Assembly: GCF_002099195.1 (NCBI RefSeq)
Contig: NZ_NBYX01000006.1
Location: 1 to 64,000 of the forward strand
Reading direction: 5' to 3'
Origin: Burkholderia puraquae
GTDB lineage: Bacteria; Pseudomonadota; Gammaproteobacteria; Burkholderiales; Burkholderiaceae
Length of the DNA: 64,000 bases
The position numbers and the translations under genes are program-made. The notes below the pieces were generated by a model that did no database searches, was not told the origin of the DNA, and saw only the letters and a program-made list of their open reading frames with translations. How positions within the stretch are numbered: position 1 is the first letter of the stretch; the number at the start of each line of letters is the position of its first letter. Positions 8,129 to 16,923 of the stretch are shown piece by piece.

Positions 8129-8920
8129 ATGACACTTTCAACCATCGACGAAACCACGATCGACGAACGCAAGTTCGTCGTCGCGCTCGCGCGCGGGCTC
8201 GACCTGCTGCGCGCGTTCCGGCCCGGCGAGACGATGCTCGGCAACCGCGACTTCGCCGAGCGCACGGGGCTGCCTAAGGCAACCGTGAACCGGCTCGCCT
8301 ACACGCTGACCGTGCTCGGCTACCTGCGCTATGACGAGACGCTCGGAAAGTATGCACTCGACGCCGGCGTGCTGTCGCTCGGCTACGCGCTGCTGTCGGG
8401 CTCGGGGACGATCGACCTCGCGCGGCCGCACATGCAGGCGCTCGCGCGCGACATCGGCGCGGCCGTGTCGCTCGGCTGCCGCGACGGGCTCGACATGATC
8501 TATCTGGAGACGATCCGCAGCGAGACCGCGCTGACGCTCGGGCTTGCGCCTGGCTCGCGGCTGTCGATGCTGACGAGTTCGATGGGACGCGCGTACCTGG
8601 CCGTGCAGCCGGAGGACGTGCGCCGCGCGCTCCTTGCGGAGCTACATCGAGCGGCCGGCGGCGCGGCCGACGCCGATGCGCTCGTCGCCGCTGCGCAGCA
8701 CGCGGTGGCCGAGTTCTCGTCAGGTGGCTGTTGCTATTCGTTTCGGGCGTGGCACATGGACGTCAACGCGGCGGCCGTCCCGTTTCGCGAGCCGCGCGAG
8801 GGGCGCTGGCTGATCCTGAGCTGCAGCGGCCCCGCATCGTCGATGGACGAGGACGTGTTCCGTACGCAAGTCGGGCCGAAGCTGAAGGCGCTCGCGCAGC
8901 GGCTCGGACAGACGGCCTGA
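8129..8920 (+). CDS. IclR-family transcriptional regulator
   Basis: A 263-residue regulator. The N-terminal winged helix-turn-helix spans about residues 15-75 (ALARGLDLLRAFRPGETMLGNRDFAERTGLPKATVNRL). The IclR effector domain follows, with LARPHMQALARDIGAAVSLG and a C-terminal half containing the family cysteine-containing stretch (GGCCYS). It is divergent from gcdH, so control of gcdH or glutarate use is plausible but only inferred from position. IclR proteins act as repressors or activators of aromatic and acid catabolism. Confidence 0.9.
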   Translation: MTLSTIDETTIDERKFVVALARGLDLLRAFRPGETMLGNRDFAERTGLPKATVNRLAYTLTVLGYLRYDETLGKYALDAGVLSLGYALLSGSGTIDLARPHMQALARDIGAAVSLGCRDGLDMIYLETIRSETALTLGLAPGSRLSMLTSSMGRAYLAVQPEDVRRALLAELHRAAGGAADADALVAAAQHAVAEFSSGGCCYSFRAWHMDVNAAAVPFREPREGRWLILSCSGPASSMDEDVFRTQVGPKLKALAQRLGQTA

Positions 8921-9056
8921 GCAGGGCGGCGCGCGGCACGGGTTCGGTCGCCGGAACGGGCGGTACCGGACGAGGGCGGCACCGCCGCCCTTGGTTGTGC
9001 CGCGGGCGAACCGGGCGCATGATCGTTCGCCAGCTTGTCGACGGAGAGGGTTTGCC

Positions 9057-9467
9057 ATGTCTCACGCAGAACCGATGGAAGGCGGATGCGCATGTGGCGC
9101 GATCCGGTACCGGATCGCCCATGTTCCGGCCGACGCCGGTTTTTGCCACTGCCGGCTCTGCCAGCGCACGACCGGCGCCGCGGTCGTCGCATCGGCATCG
9201 GTGCCGATCGACGCGTTCGAATACCTGCAAGGTGAGCCGACGATCTATGCGTCGAGCACGTGGGGCGAGCGGCGCTTCTGCGGCCGGTGTGGCGCGCAGC
9301 TCGAATACCGGCTCAGCGACGCACCCGGGACGGTCGAGATCAATTACGCGACGCTCGACGAGCCGTCGCGGCTGCGCCCGGCCTGGCATGTCTGGTACGG
9401 GGATCGCTTCCCGGGCATCGAGATCGACGACGATTTGCCCAAGTACGACGATGGCGGACGAACGTAG
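9057..9467 (+). CDS. GFA (CENP-V/glutathione-dependent formaldehyde-activating) family protein
   Basis: A 136-residue zinc protein. I chose the ATG at 9057, which has GGAGAGGG just upstream; an in-frame start at 8991 would add 22 unconserved residues. Zinc ligands are visible as GGCACGAIRY (C11, C13), CHCRLCQRTTGA (C30, C32, C35) and RRFCGRCGAQL, the standard GFA pattern. The tail has LPKYDDG. Most members have no proven formaldehyde activity, so the biochemical role is open. It is a single gene after the IclR gene. Confidence 0.88.
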   Translation: MSHAEPMEGGCACGAIRYRIAHVPADAGFCHCRLCQRTTGAAVVASASVPIDAFEYLQGEPTIYASSTWGERRFCGRCGAQLEYRLSDAPGTVEINYATLDEPSRLRPAWHVWYGDRFPGIEIDDDLPKYDDGGRT

Positions 9468-9666
9468 GCGATAGGCAAGCTTCGGCACCGAAGCACCGAA
9501 GACGGGCGACGCATGATCCAGCGAAGTCGGTTCATCCACGCGGGCGGCAACACGCTGGTGGACGCCGGGCGGCGGGTCAAGCCGGGCGGCCCGATCCCCT
9601 GTCAATCACCCGATGTCCCGCATCCGGCGCGCCACTCCTCGCGCGTGCTGTGTCCACCTCATCCAC

Positions 9667-10470
9667 TCAGGCCGTCACGACCTTCGCAAACACGGGCCCC
9701 TGCATGAACCGCACGTCGTGCTGGCGCAGCAGCTCGCACTGCGTCTCGTCGACGACGCCGTCGAAGATCAGCGGAATCCGCACGCGCTGCGCATACGCGA
9801 CGAGCGCCTTGACCATCCCGTCGCGCAACGCGATGCCCGCATCCATCTTGATGTAGTCGGGGCGCGCCATCTCCGATTCGACCGCGAGGATACGGCCCGG
9901 GTCGGGCAGCTTGTCCGCGACCTTGAAGCCGTGATGCTGGTAGCTGCGCGTCAGGTAGCCGAGAAAGGTCTTGTGTGCGACCGCGACCGCCGGCAGCTCG
10001 ATCACGATCCGCTCGGCCGGCAGCCCGAAGCGCTGCAGCACCGACGAGAAATGCTTGCCGTGGTCGTACTTCACGCTCTTCAGCAGCCGTTCGTGCACGC
10101 GCAGGAACAGCAGCCCGTGGCGCTGCGCGCCGAAGAAGTTGATCGCGTGCAGCGCGCGCGACAGGCGGTCGATCGCGACGAGCGTCTGGTCGTCGACGGC
10201 CGAGTCGACCGGGTCGTGCGGCGCACCCGTGACGACGGTGACGGCCTGGAAGCCGAGCTCGTCGCCATAGCGCTCGATTGTGTCGGCGAACGACGTCGAC
10301 TGCGGTGCGCCCGGCATCGTCACGTCGTAGATCGGTTCGTAGGCGCTGCCGAGCGAGCGCTCGGGCAGGTTCGCGCTTGCGGTGCCGCCATCGGCGAGCG
10401 CGAGGTGATCCCGCAGATACGGCAGTTGCCCGGCACGGGCGACCAGCTCGGGAATGGTGGGCGGAATCAT
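9667..10470 (-). CDS. Degenerate EAL-domain protein
   Basis: A 267-residue single-domain protein with the overall EAL layout: SAYEPIYDV near residue 42 (like QPIVDL), RIVIELPA (like the ELTE strand), YIKMDAG (IKxD), LIFDGVVDETQ (position of AEGVE) and VRFMQGPVFA (QGY/F). The EAL triad itself, the DDFG metal site and the Glu of AEGVE are replaced, so phosphodiesterase activity on c-di-GMP is unlikely. It may bind nucleotide or a partner, as YdiV-type proteins do. It stands alone between a GFA gene and the mha/hmg operon. No clear ribosome binding site precedes the ATG at 10470. Confidence 0.8.
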   Translation of the reverse strand: MIPPTIPELVARAGQLPYLRDHLALADGGTASANLPERSLGSAYEPIYDVTMPGAPQSTSFADTIERYGDELGFQAVTVVTGAPHDPVDSAVDDQTLVAIDRLSRALHAINFFGAQRHGLLFLRVHERLLKSVKYDHGKHFSSVLQRFGLPAERIVIELPAVAVAHKTFLGYLTRSYQHHGFKVADKLPDPGRILAVESEMARPDYIKMDAGIALRDGMVKALVAYAQRVRIPLIFDGVVDETQCELLRQHDVRFMQGPVFAKVVTA

Positions 10471-10834
10471 CGGCGTAAGAAGGAAAAACGGCGGCCGAAC
10501 GGGCCGCCTCGTATCTTGATATTAGCAGCGCCGGCCAAGCTCGGCTTGGCGTTTCGCTCATATGGTTATCCCGTCCTGGAGACTTCGCCTAGGGTTTACG
10601 TTGATTTCACTATTCGTAATTGGTTTTACTATTCGTAAATCCAAGATTTGTCGCCGATCAAGAAATGCGGCATGCGGGCGCCGCGAAACGGCGCCGTTCA
10701 CGAATCAACAGGAAGCAAGGAGCGAGACGTGGCGGTTGACAGGAATTGCACGCGGGACGGCGGTGCGGTGCGCCGGCAGGCGTCGGGCGGGATGGCGGGC
10801 GTGCCGGCGAGCGCCCGGCAGGGTTGAGGAGCGG
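10471..10834. promoter_or_regulatory. Intergenic region upstream of the hydroxylase operon with operator-like direct repeats
   Basis: A 364-base gap between divergent genes. An AT-rich stretch carries two near-identical 15-mers, TTTCACTATTCGTAA (10605-10619) and TTTTACTATTCGTAA (10624-10638), spaced 19 bases apart. The second forms a small inverted repeat, TTTAC-TATTC-GTAAA (10625-10639). Two helical-phase copies look like a regulator site for the catabolic operon starting at 10835. No gene was found in the gap, and the promoter boxes were not resolved. Confidence 0.5.
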
Positions 10835-12496
10835 ATGGCGACCATGAGCATCGATTACCAGACGCTGAAGTTCGAATACCGGCCGCGCGCGCATGACGCG
10901 GCCGTTCACCCGGTGATCGTCGTCGGCGCGGGCCCGGTGGGCCTGTCGGCCGCGATCGACCTCGCGCAGCAGGGCGTGCCCGTTGTGCTGCTCGACGATG
11001 ACGACACGCTGTCGACCGGCTCGCGCGCGATCTGCTTCGCGAAACGCACGCTCGAGATCTTCGACCGGCTCGGCTGCGGCGAGCGCTTCGTCGACAAGGG
11101 CGTGAGCTGGCACGTCGGCAAGGTGTTCCTGCAGGACGAGCAGCTCTACGCGTTCGACCTGTTGCCCGAGGAAGGGCATGCGCGCCCGGCGTTCATCAAC
11201 CTGCAGCAATACTACGTCGAAGGCTATCTGGCCGACCGCGCGTTCGAACTGCCGAACATCGACATCCGCTGGAAGCACAAGGTGACGGGCATCGACCAGT
11301 CGGCCGAACACGCGGTGGTGACGATCGAGACGCCGGAAGGCATCGCGACGCTGCGCGCGCAGTACGTGATCGCGGCCGATGGCTCGCGCAGCCCGATGCG
11401 CGCGATGATGGGCCTCGAAAGCCACGGCCGCACGTTCAAGGATCGCTTCCTGATCGCCGACGTGAAGATGAAGGCGGAGTTTCCGACCGAGCGCTGGTTC
11501 TGGTTCGACCCGCCGTTCCACCCCAATCAGTCGGTGCTGCTGCATCGCCAGCCCGACAACGTGTGGCGCATCGACTTCCAGCTCGGCTGGGATGCCGACC
11601 CGGTCGCCGAGAAGCAGCCGGAGCGCGTGATCCCGCGCGTGCGCGCGCTGCTCGGGCCGGACGTCGAGTTCGAGCTCGAGTGGGTGAGCGTCTATACGTT
11701 CCGCTGCCAGCGGATGGATACCTTCCGTCACGGCCGCGTGCTGTTCGCGGGCGATTCCGCGCACGGCGTGTCGCCGTTCGGCGCGCGCGGCGCGAACAGC
11801 GGCGTGCAGGACGCCGACAACCTCGCATGGAAGCTGAAGCTCGTGCTCGACGGCCGTTCGGCCGACAGCCTGCTCGATACGTATGCGAGCGAGCGCGAGT
11901 TCGCGGCCGACGAGAACATCCGCAACTCGACGCGCTCGACTGACTTCATCACGCCGAAGAGCCCGGTGTCGCGCGTGTTTCGCGACGCGACGCTGAAGCT
12001 TGCGCGCGACTGCGAGTTCGCGCGCAAGCTCGTGAACAGCGGCCGTCTGTCGGTGCCGGCGGTGCTGGCCGATTCGCCGCTGAACACGCCGGACCGCAAC
12101 GGCGATGCCTTCGCCGGCGCGATGCGGCCGGGCGCGGCGGCGGCCGATGCGCCGGTGCGTGCGCAAGGCGCGTCGGGCTGGCTGCTGCAGCATCTGGGCG
12201 GCGGCTTCACCGGCGTGCTGTTCGGGCTGCCGGGCGATGCGGCCGCGCTTGCGCAGGCGCTCGACGGCCTCGCGCTGCCGGTGCGGCCCGTGCTTGTCGT
12301 GCCGGCCGGCCATGCGCAGCCGGTCACGGGTGTCGACGTCGTGGAGGATGTCGACGGTTTCGCCGCGCAACGCTACGACGCGAAGCCCGGCACGTTCTAC
12401 CTGCTACGCCCCGACCAGCATGTCTGCGCCCGCACGCGCACGCTCGACCGTCAGGCGCTTGCCGACGCACTGGCGCGCGCGACCTGCGCACGCTGA
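10835..12496 (+). CDS. mhaA: FAD-dependent aromatic hydroxylase, probable 3-hydroxyphenylacetate 6-hydroxylase large component
   Basis: Flavin monooxygenase of 553 residues. The Rossmann motif VIVVGAGPVGLSAA is at residues 27-40. The second FAD motif is GRVLFAGDSAHGVSPFGARGANSGVQDA, and a thioredoxin-like C-terminal domain follows, as in PheA/MhpA-type hydroxylases. ATG 10835 and ATG 10844 are both possible; GAGGAG at 10826-10831 fits neither perfectly. The gene is followed by a 76-residue DUF2783 protein, a transporter, hmgA and fahA. In Pseudomonas putida U, MhaA with the small coupling protein MhaB converts 3-hydroxyphenylacetate to homogentisate, and this order matches that logic. The family is certain; the substrate is inferred from context. 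Confidence 0.8.
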   Translation: MATMSIDYQTLKFEYRPRAHDAAVHPVIVVGAGPVGLSAAIDLAQQGVPVVLLDDDDTLSTGSRAICFAKRTLEIFDRLGCGERFVDKGVSWHVGKVFLQDEQLYAFDLLPEEGHARPAFINLQQYYVEGYLADRAFELPNIDIRWKHKVTGIDQSAEHAVVTIETPEGIATLRAQYVIAADGSRSPMRAMMGLESHGRTFKDRFLIADVKMKAEFPTERWFWFDPPFHPNQSVLLHRQPDNVWRIDFQLGWDADPVAEKQPERVIPRVRALLGPDVEFELEWVSVYTFRCQRMDTFRHGRVLFAGDSAHGVSPFGARGANSGVQDADNLAWKLKLVLDGRSADSLLDTYASEREFAADENIRNSTRSTDFITPKSPVSRVFRDATLKLARDCEFARKLVNSGRLSVPAVLADSPLNTPDRNGDAFAGAMRPGAAAADAPVRAQGASGWLLQHLGGGFTGVLFGLPGDAAALAQALDGLALPVRPVLVVPAGHAQPVTGVDVVEDVDGFAAQRYDAKPGTFYLLRPDQHVCARTRTLDRQALADALARATCAR

Positions 12497-12526
12497 GCAC
12501 ACGATAACGATACCGGAGACTCCGTC

Positions 12527-12757
12527 ATGCCCTCACTCGACACCCGCCCGCGCCTGGCTGACCCGGACGCGTTCTACGAAGCGCTGATCGACATGCATCG
12601 CGACCTGTCCGACGCCGACAGCCAGCTCGTCAACGCGAAGCTGATCCTGCTGCTCGCGAACCAGATCGGCGACGCCGACGTGCTGCGCGAAGCGATGGCA
12701 CTCGCGCGGCAGGGCGTGACGCCGCCCGTGCATCCGGCCGCCGAGGTGACGCAATGA
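12527..12757 (+). CDS. mhaB: DUF2783 small protein, probable MhaB-type coupling protein
   Basis: A 76-residue acidic helical protein (LADPDAFYEALIDMHRDLSD, then VNAKLILLLANQIGD) with no membrane segment or signal peptide. It lies 30 bases after the flavin hydroxylase gene and its stop overlaps the transporter start (ATGA at 12754). Such DUF2783 genes accompany flavin hydroxylases. The approximately 7-kDa MhaB protein of P. putida U couples NADH oxidation by MhaA to substrate hydroxylation. Equating the two is inference from size and position. Confidence 0.68.
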   Translation: MPSLDTRPRLADPDAFYEALIDMHRDLSDADSQLVNAKLILLLANQIGDADVLREAMALARQGVTPPVHPAAEVTQ

Positions 12758-14115
12758 GCGCGGCGCCGGCCGACGCACGCGTGCTCGAAGTCGAGCGCGT
12801 GATCGACGAGACCCATTGCCCGGGCTTTCACTGGATGCTGCTGGTGCTGTGCGGGCTGTGCCTCGTGATCGACGGTTTCGATGCGCAGGCGATGGGCTAC
12901 GTCGCACCGAGCGTGATCGCCGAATGGGGCGTGCCGAAGCAGGCACTCGGCCCGGTGTTCAGCGCGAGCCTGTTCGGGATGTTGCTCGGCGCGCTCGGGC
13001 TGTCGGTGCTGGCCGACCGGATCGGGCGGCGCCCGGTGCTGATCGGCTCGACGCTGTTCTTCGCGGTGACGATGCTCGCGACGCCGTTCGCGGGATCGAT
13101 CCCGGTGTTGATGGCGCTGCGCTTCGTCACGGGCCTCGGCCTCGGCTGCATCATGCCGAACGCGATGGCCCTGGTCGGCGAGTTCAGCCCGGCCGCGCAT
13201 CGCGTGAAGCGGATGATGATCGTGTCGTGCGGCTTCACGCTCGGCGCGGCGCTTGGCGGCTTCATCAGCGCCGCGCTGATTCCGGCGCTCGGCTGGCGGT
13301 CGGTGTTCTTCGTCGGCGGCGCGGTGCCGCTCGTGCTGACGATCGCGATGGTCGCGCGGCTGCCCGAATCGCTGCAGTTCCTCGTGCTGAAAGGGCGCAT
13401 CGCGCAGGCGCGCGACTGGCTTGCGCGCTTCGCGCCGCAGGCCGGCATCGATGCGAACACGCGGCTCGTCGTGCGCGAGCGCGCTGCAACCGGCGCGCCG
13501 GTTGCCGAGCTGTTCAGCCACGGCCGCCTGCCGGTCACGCTGCTGCTGTGGGCGATCAGCTTCATGAACCTGATCGATCTGTACTTCCTGTCGAACTGGC
13601 TGCCGACCGTGATGCGCGACGCGGGCTATTCGCCGGGCACGGCCGTGATCGTCGGCACGGTGCTGCAGACGGGCGGCGTGATCGGCACGCTGTCACTCGG
13701 CTGGTTCATCGAACGCTACGGCTTCGTGCGCGTGCTGTTCGCGTGCTTCGCGTGCGCGGCCGTGTCGGTGGGGCTGATCGGCTCGGTCGCGCATGCGCTG
13801 CCGTGGCTGCTGGTGGTGGTGTTCGCGGGCGGGTTCTGCGTGGTCGGCGGGCAGCCGGCCGTGAACGCGCTCGCGGGCCAGTATTACCCGACGTCGCTGC
13901 GCTCCACGGGCATCGGCTGGAGCCTCGGCATCGGCCGGATCGGCTCGGTGCTCGGGCCGCTCGTCGGCGGACAACTGATTGCGCTCAACTGGTCGAACGG
14001 CGCGCTGTTCCACGCGGCCGCGGTGCCCGTGCTGTGCTCGGCGCTGTTCGTTCTCGGCCTGGCGGGCGTGACGCGGCGCAACGGCGTGCAGGCGCCGAAC
14101 GCCGCCATGAATTGA
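12754..14115 (+). CDS. MFS transporter, aromatic acid:H+ symporter (AAHS) family
   Basis: A 453-residue, 12-segment transporter. Family marks are IDGFDAQAMGYVAPSVIAEW in helix 1, LADRIGRRPVLI in loop 2-3 and GLGLGCIMPNAMALVGEFSPAAHR. It starts in an ATGA overlap with the DUF2783 gene and sits within the homogentisate operon, 15 bases before hmgA. Uptake of 3-hydroxyphenylacetate or a similar phenylacetate is the natural guess. The substrate is not readable from sequence. Confidence 0.88.
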   Translation: MSAAPADARVLEVERVIDETHCPGFHWMLLVLCGLCLVIDGFDAQAMGYVAPSVIAEWGVPKQALGPVFSASLFGMLLGALGLSVLADRIGRRPVLIGSTLFFAVTMLATPFAGSIPVLMALRFVTGLGLGCIMPNAMALVGEFSPAAHRVKRMMIVSCGFTLGAALGGFISAALIPALGWRSVFFVGGAVPLVLTIAMVARLPESLQFLVLKGRIAQARDWLARFAPQAGIDANTRLVVRERAATGAPVAELFSHGRLPVTLLLWAISFMNLIDLYFLSNWLPTVMRDAGYSPGTAVIVGTVLQTGGVIGTLSLGWFIERYGFVRVLFACFACAAVSVGLIGSVAHALPWLLVVVFAGGFCVVGGQPAVNALAGQYYPTSLRSTGIGWSLGIGRIGSVLGPLVGGQLIALNWSNGALFHAAAVPVLCSALFVLGLAGVTRRNGVQAPNAAMN

Positions 14116-14130
14116 GGGAGAAAGGAAACG

Positions 14131-15465
14131 ATGACGCTTGACCTGTCGAAACCGGCGAGAGCCGGCTACCTGAGCGGTTTCGCGAACGAATTCGCGACCG
14201 AGGCACTGCCCGGCGCACTGCCGCACGGTCGCAACTCGCCGCAGCGCGCGCCGTACGGGCTGTATGCGGAGCAGCTGTCGGGCACGGCGTTTACCGCGCC
14301 GCGCGGCCACAACCGCCGCTCGTGGCTGTACCGCATTCGTCCGGCGGCCGTGCACCGGCCGTTCGAGCCGTACGCGGGCCCGCAGCGCCTCGTGTCGGAA
14401 TTCGGCGATTCGGCCGACGTGCCGCCGACGCCGCCGAACCAGCTGCGCTGGGATCCGCTGCCGATGCCGGCCGATCCGACCGATTTCGTCGACGGGCTGG
14501 TGACGATGGCCGGCAACGGCTCGGCCGCCGCGATGAACGGCTGCGCGATCCACCTGTACGCGGCGAACCGTTCGATGCAGGACCGCTTCTTCTACAGCGC
14601 GGACGGCGAACTGCTGATCGTGCCGCAGCAGGGGCGGCTGTTCATCGCGACCGAATTCGGGCGGGTCGACGTCGCGCCGTTCGAGATCGCGGTGATCCCG
14701 CGCGGCGTGCGCTTTACCGTCACGCTTCCGGATGGCGACGCGCGTGGCTACATCTGCGAAAACTTCGGCGCGCAACTGCGCCTGCCGGATCTCGGCCCGA
14801 TCGGCTCGAACGGCCTCGCGAACCCGCGCGACTTCCTGACCCCGCAGGCAGAGTATGAAGACCGCGAAGGCGCGTTCGAACTGATCGCGAAGCTGAACGG
14901 CCGCCTGTGGCGTGCGGACATCGGTCATTCGCCGCTCGACGTCGTCGCATGGCACGGCAACTACGCGCCGTACAAGTACGACCTGCGCCTGTTCAACACG
15001 ATCGGCTCGATCAGCTACGACCATCCCGATCCGTCGATCTTCCTGGTGTTGCAGTCGCAGAGCGACACGCCGGGCGTCGACACGATCGACTTCGTGATCT
15101 TCCCGCCGCGCTGGCTCGCGGCCGAGGACACGTTCCGCCCGCCCTGGTTCCACCGCAACGTCGCGAGCGAGTTCATGGGGCTCGTGCACGGCGCATACGA
15201 CGCGAAGGCCGAAGGCTTCGTGCCGGGCGGTGCGAGCCTGCACAACTGCATGTCGGGGCACGGGCCCGACGCGGATACGTTCGAGAAGGCGTCCGCGAGC
15301 GACACGACGAAGCCGCACAAGGTCGACGCGACGATGGCGTTCATGTTCGAAACCCGCACGCTGATCCGGCCGACGCGCTACGCGCTCGACACCGCACAGC
15401 TGCAGGCGGACTACTTCGAATGCTGGCAAGGCATCAAGAAACATTTCAATCCGGAGCAACGATGA
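14131..15465 (+). CDS. hmgA: Homogentisate 1,2-dioxygenase
   Basis: Fe(II) dioxygenase opening the homogentisate ring to maleylacetoacetate, on the tyrosine/phenylalanine and 3-hydroxyphenylacetate routes. The 444-residue product has the usual length and begins with [20 protein letters not shown]. Iron ligands by motif are H341 and E347 in [11 protein letters not shown] and H377 in MSGHGPDA. The start is preceded by a GGGAGAAAGGA region. The stop overlaps the fahA start by the ATGA arrangement at 15462. Confidence 0.97.
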   Translation: MTLDLSKPARAGYLSGFANEFATEALPGALPHGRNSPQRAPYGLYAEQLSGTAFTAPRGHNRRSWLYRIRPAAVHRPFEPYAGPQRLVSEFGDSADVPPTPPNQLRWDPLPMPADPTDFVDGLVTMAGNGSAAAMNGCAIHLYAANRSMQDRFFYSADGELLIVPQQGRLFIATEFGRVDVAPFEIAVIPRGVRFTVTLPDGDARGYICENFGAQLRLPDLGPIGSNGLANPRDFLTPQAEYEDREGAFELIAKLNGRLWRADIGHSPLDVVAWHGNYAPYKYDLRLFNTIGSISYDHPDPSIFLVLQSQSDTPGVDTIDFVIFPPRWLAAEDTFRPPWFHRNVASEFMGLVHGAYDAKAEGFVPGGASLHNCMSGHGPDADTFEKASASDTTKPHKVDATMAFMFETRTLIRPTRYALDTAQLQADYFECWQGIKKHFNPEQR

Positions 15466-16766
15466 GCGATACCCAAGACTGGCGCGCGACGCTCGACCCG
15501 GCCCGCAAGAGCTGGGTCGAGACGGCGAACGATCCCGCCTGCGATTTCCCGATCCAGAACCTGCCGTTCGGGATCTTCAGCGATGCGAAGCAAGCGTCGC
15601 GCCGTGCGGGCGTGGCGCTCGGCGACCAGATCGTCGACCTCGCGGCGCTCGCGCGCGCGGGCCTCGTGACGCTGCCGGCCGGCGCCGACGTGTTCGCCGC
15701 ACCGACGCTCAACGCGTTCATCGCGCTCGGCCGCGACGCATGGCGCAGCGTGCGCGTACAGCTGTCGGACCTGTTCTCGCGTGATCACGCGCGGCTGCGC
15801 GACGATGCTCCGCTGCGCGCGCAGGTGCTCGTCGCGCAGCGCGACGCGACGCTGCATCTGCCGGTCGGGATTCCCGGCTACACCGATTTCTATTCGTCGA
15901 AGGAACACGCGACCAACGTCGGTTCGATGTTCCGTGATCCGAAGAATGCACTGCTGCCGAACTGGTCGGAGATGCCGATCGGCTACAACGGCCGTGCGTC
16001 GTCGGTGGTCGTGAGCGGCACGCCGGTGCGGCGCCCGAACGGCCAGCTGAAGCTGCCGGACCAGGAGCGCCCGGTGTTCGGCGCATGCCGCAAGCTCGAC
16101 ATCGAACTGGAGACGGGCTTTATCGTCGGCAAGGGCAACGCACTCGGCGAGCCGATCGCGTGCGAGGACGCGGAAGCGCATATCTTCGGGATGGTGCTGC
16201 TGAACGACTGGAGCGCGCGCGACATCCAGCAGTGGGAATACGTGCCGCTCGGCCCGTTCAACGCAAAGACCTTCGCGACGACGGTCTCGCCGTGGATCGT
16301 CACGCTCGACGCGCTCGAACCGTTCCGCACCGCGCAGCCGGAGCAGTCGCCGCAGCCGCTCGCGTATCTGCAGCACGCGGGCAAGCATGCGTTCGACATC
16401 GCGCTCGAAGTGACGCTGCGCGCGGAAGGCGCGGCCGAAGCAACGTCGATCAGCCGCACGAACTTCAGGCACATGTACTGGACGATGGCGCAGCAGCTCG
16501 CGCATCACACGGTCGCGGGCTGCAACACGCGGGTCGGCGACCTGATGGGTTCGGGCACGATCAGCGGGCCGACGAAGGATTCGTTCGGCAGCCTGCTCGA
16601 ACTGACGTGGAACGGCAAGGAGCCGGTTGCGTTGAACGGTGGTGGCAGCCGCGCGTTCATCGAGGACGGCGACGAGCTGACGCTCGCCGGATGGTGCCAG
16701 GGCGACGGCTATCGCGTCGGCTTCGGCGCGTGTGTCGGCAAGATCCTGCCGGCGTTGAAGGCGTAA
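15462..16766 (+). CDS. fahA: Fumarylacetoacetase
   Basis: Hydrolyses fumarylacetoacetate to fumarate and acetoacetate, the last step of homogentisate breakdown. The 434 residues match the two-domain FAH family. Metal and catalytic residues are in [25 protein letters not shown] and [15 protein letters not shown]. The start ATG at 15462 overlaps the hmgA stop. No maleylacetoacetate isomerase (maiA/hmgC) gene is in this operon, so the isomerase must come from elsewhere or the step must be bypassed. Confidence 0.97.
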   Translation: MSDTQDWRATLDPARKSWVETANDPACDFPIQNLPFGIFSDAKQASRRAGVALGDQIVDLAALARAGLVTLPAGADVFAAPTLNAFIALGRDAWRSVRVQLSDLFSRDHARLRDDAPLRAQVLVAQRDATLHLPVGIPGYTDFYSSKEHATNVGSMFRDPKNALLPNWSEMPIGYNGRASSVVVSGTPVRRPNGQLKLPDQERPVFGACRKLDIELETGFIVGKGNALGEPIACEDAEAHIFGMVLLNDWSARDIQQWEYVPLGPFNAKTFATTVSPWIVTLDALEPFRTAQPEQSPQPLAYLQHAGKHAFDIALEVTLRAEGAAEATSISRTNFRHMYWTMAQQLAHHTVAGCNTRVGDLMGSGTISGPTKDSFGSLLELTWNGKEPVALNGGGSRAFIEDGDELTLAGWCQGDGYRVGFGACVGKILPALKA

Positions 16767-16791
16767 CGCGCGATGTAGCGTGGCCATGAGC

Positions 16792-16826
16792 ACGACGGCT
16801 CGCATGGCGCGGGCCGTCGTCGTTTT
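16792..16826 (+). terminator. Probable terminator after fahA
   Basis: ACGACGGC (16792-16799) pairs with GCCGTCGT (16813-16820), with further pairing inside the loop, followed by CGTTTT. It lies 26 bases after the fahA stop. The T-tract is short, so confidence is moderate. Confidence 0.55.
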
Positions 16827-16923
16827 CGCCGTATGACCGGCGTATCCGTGGCCGGGCGGCGCATGTTCGCGCCGTCGTCGTTGGGGCGGCGCGCTGCGGG
16901 TTGCTCGCGCGCCGGGGCCAGGG

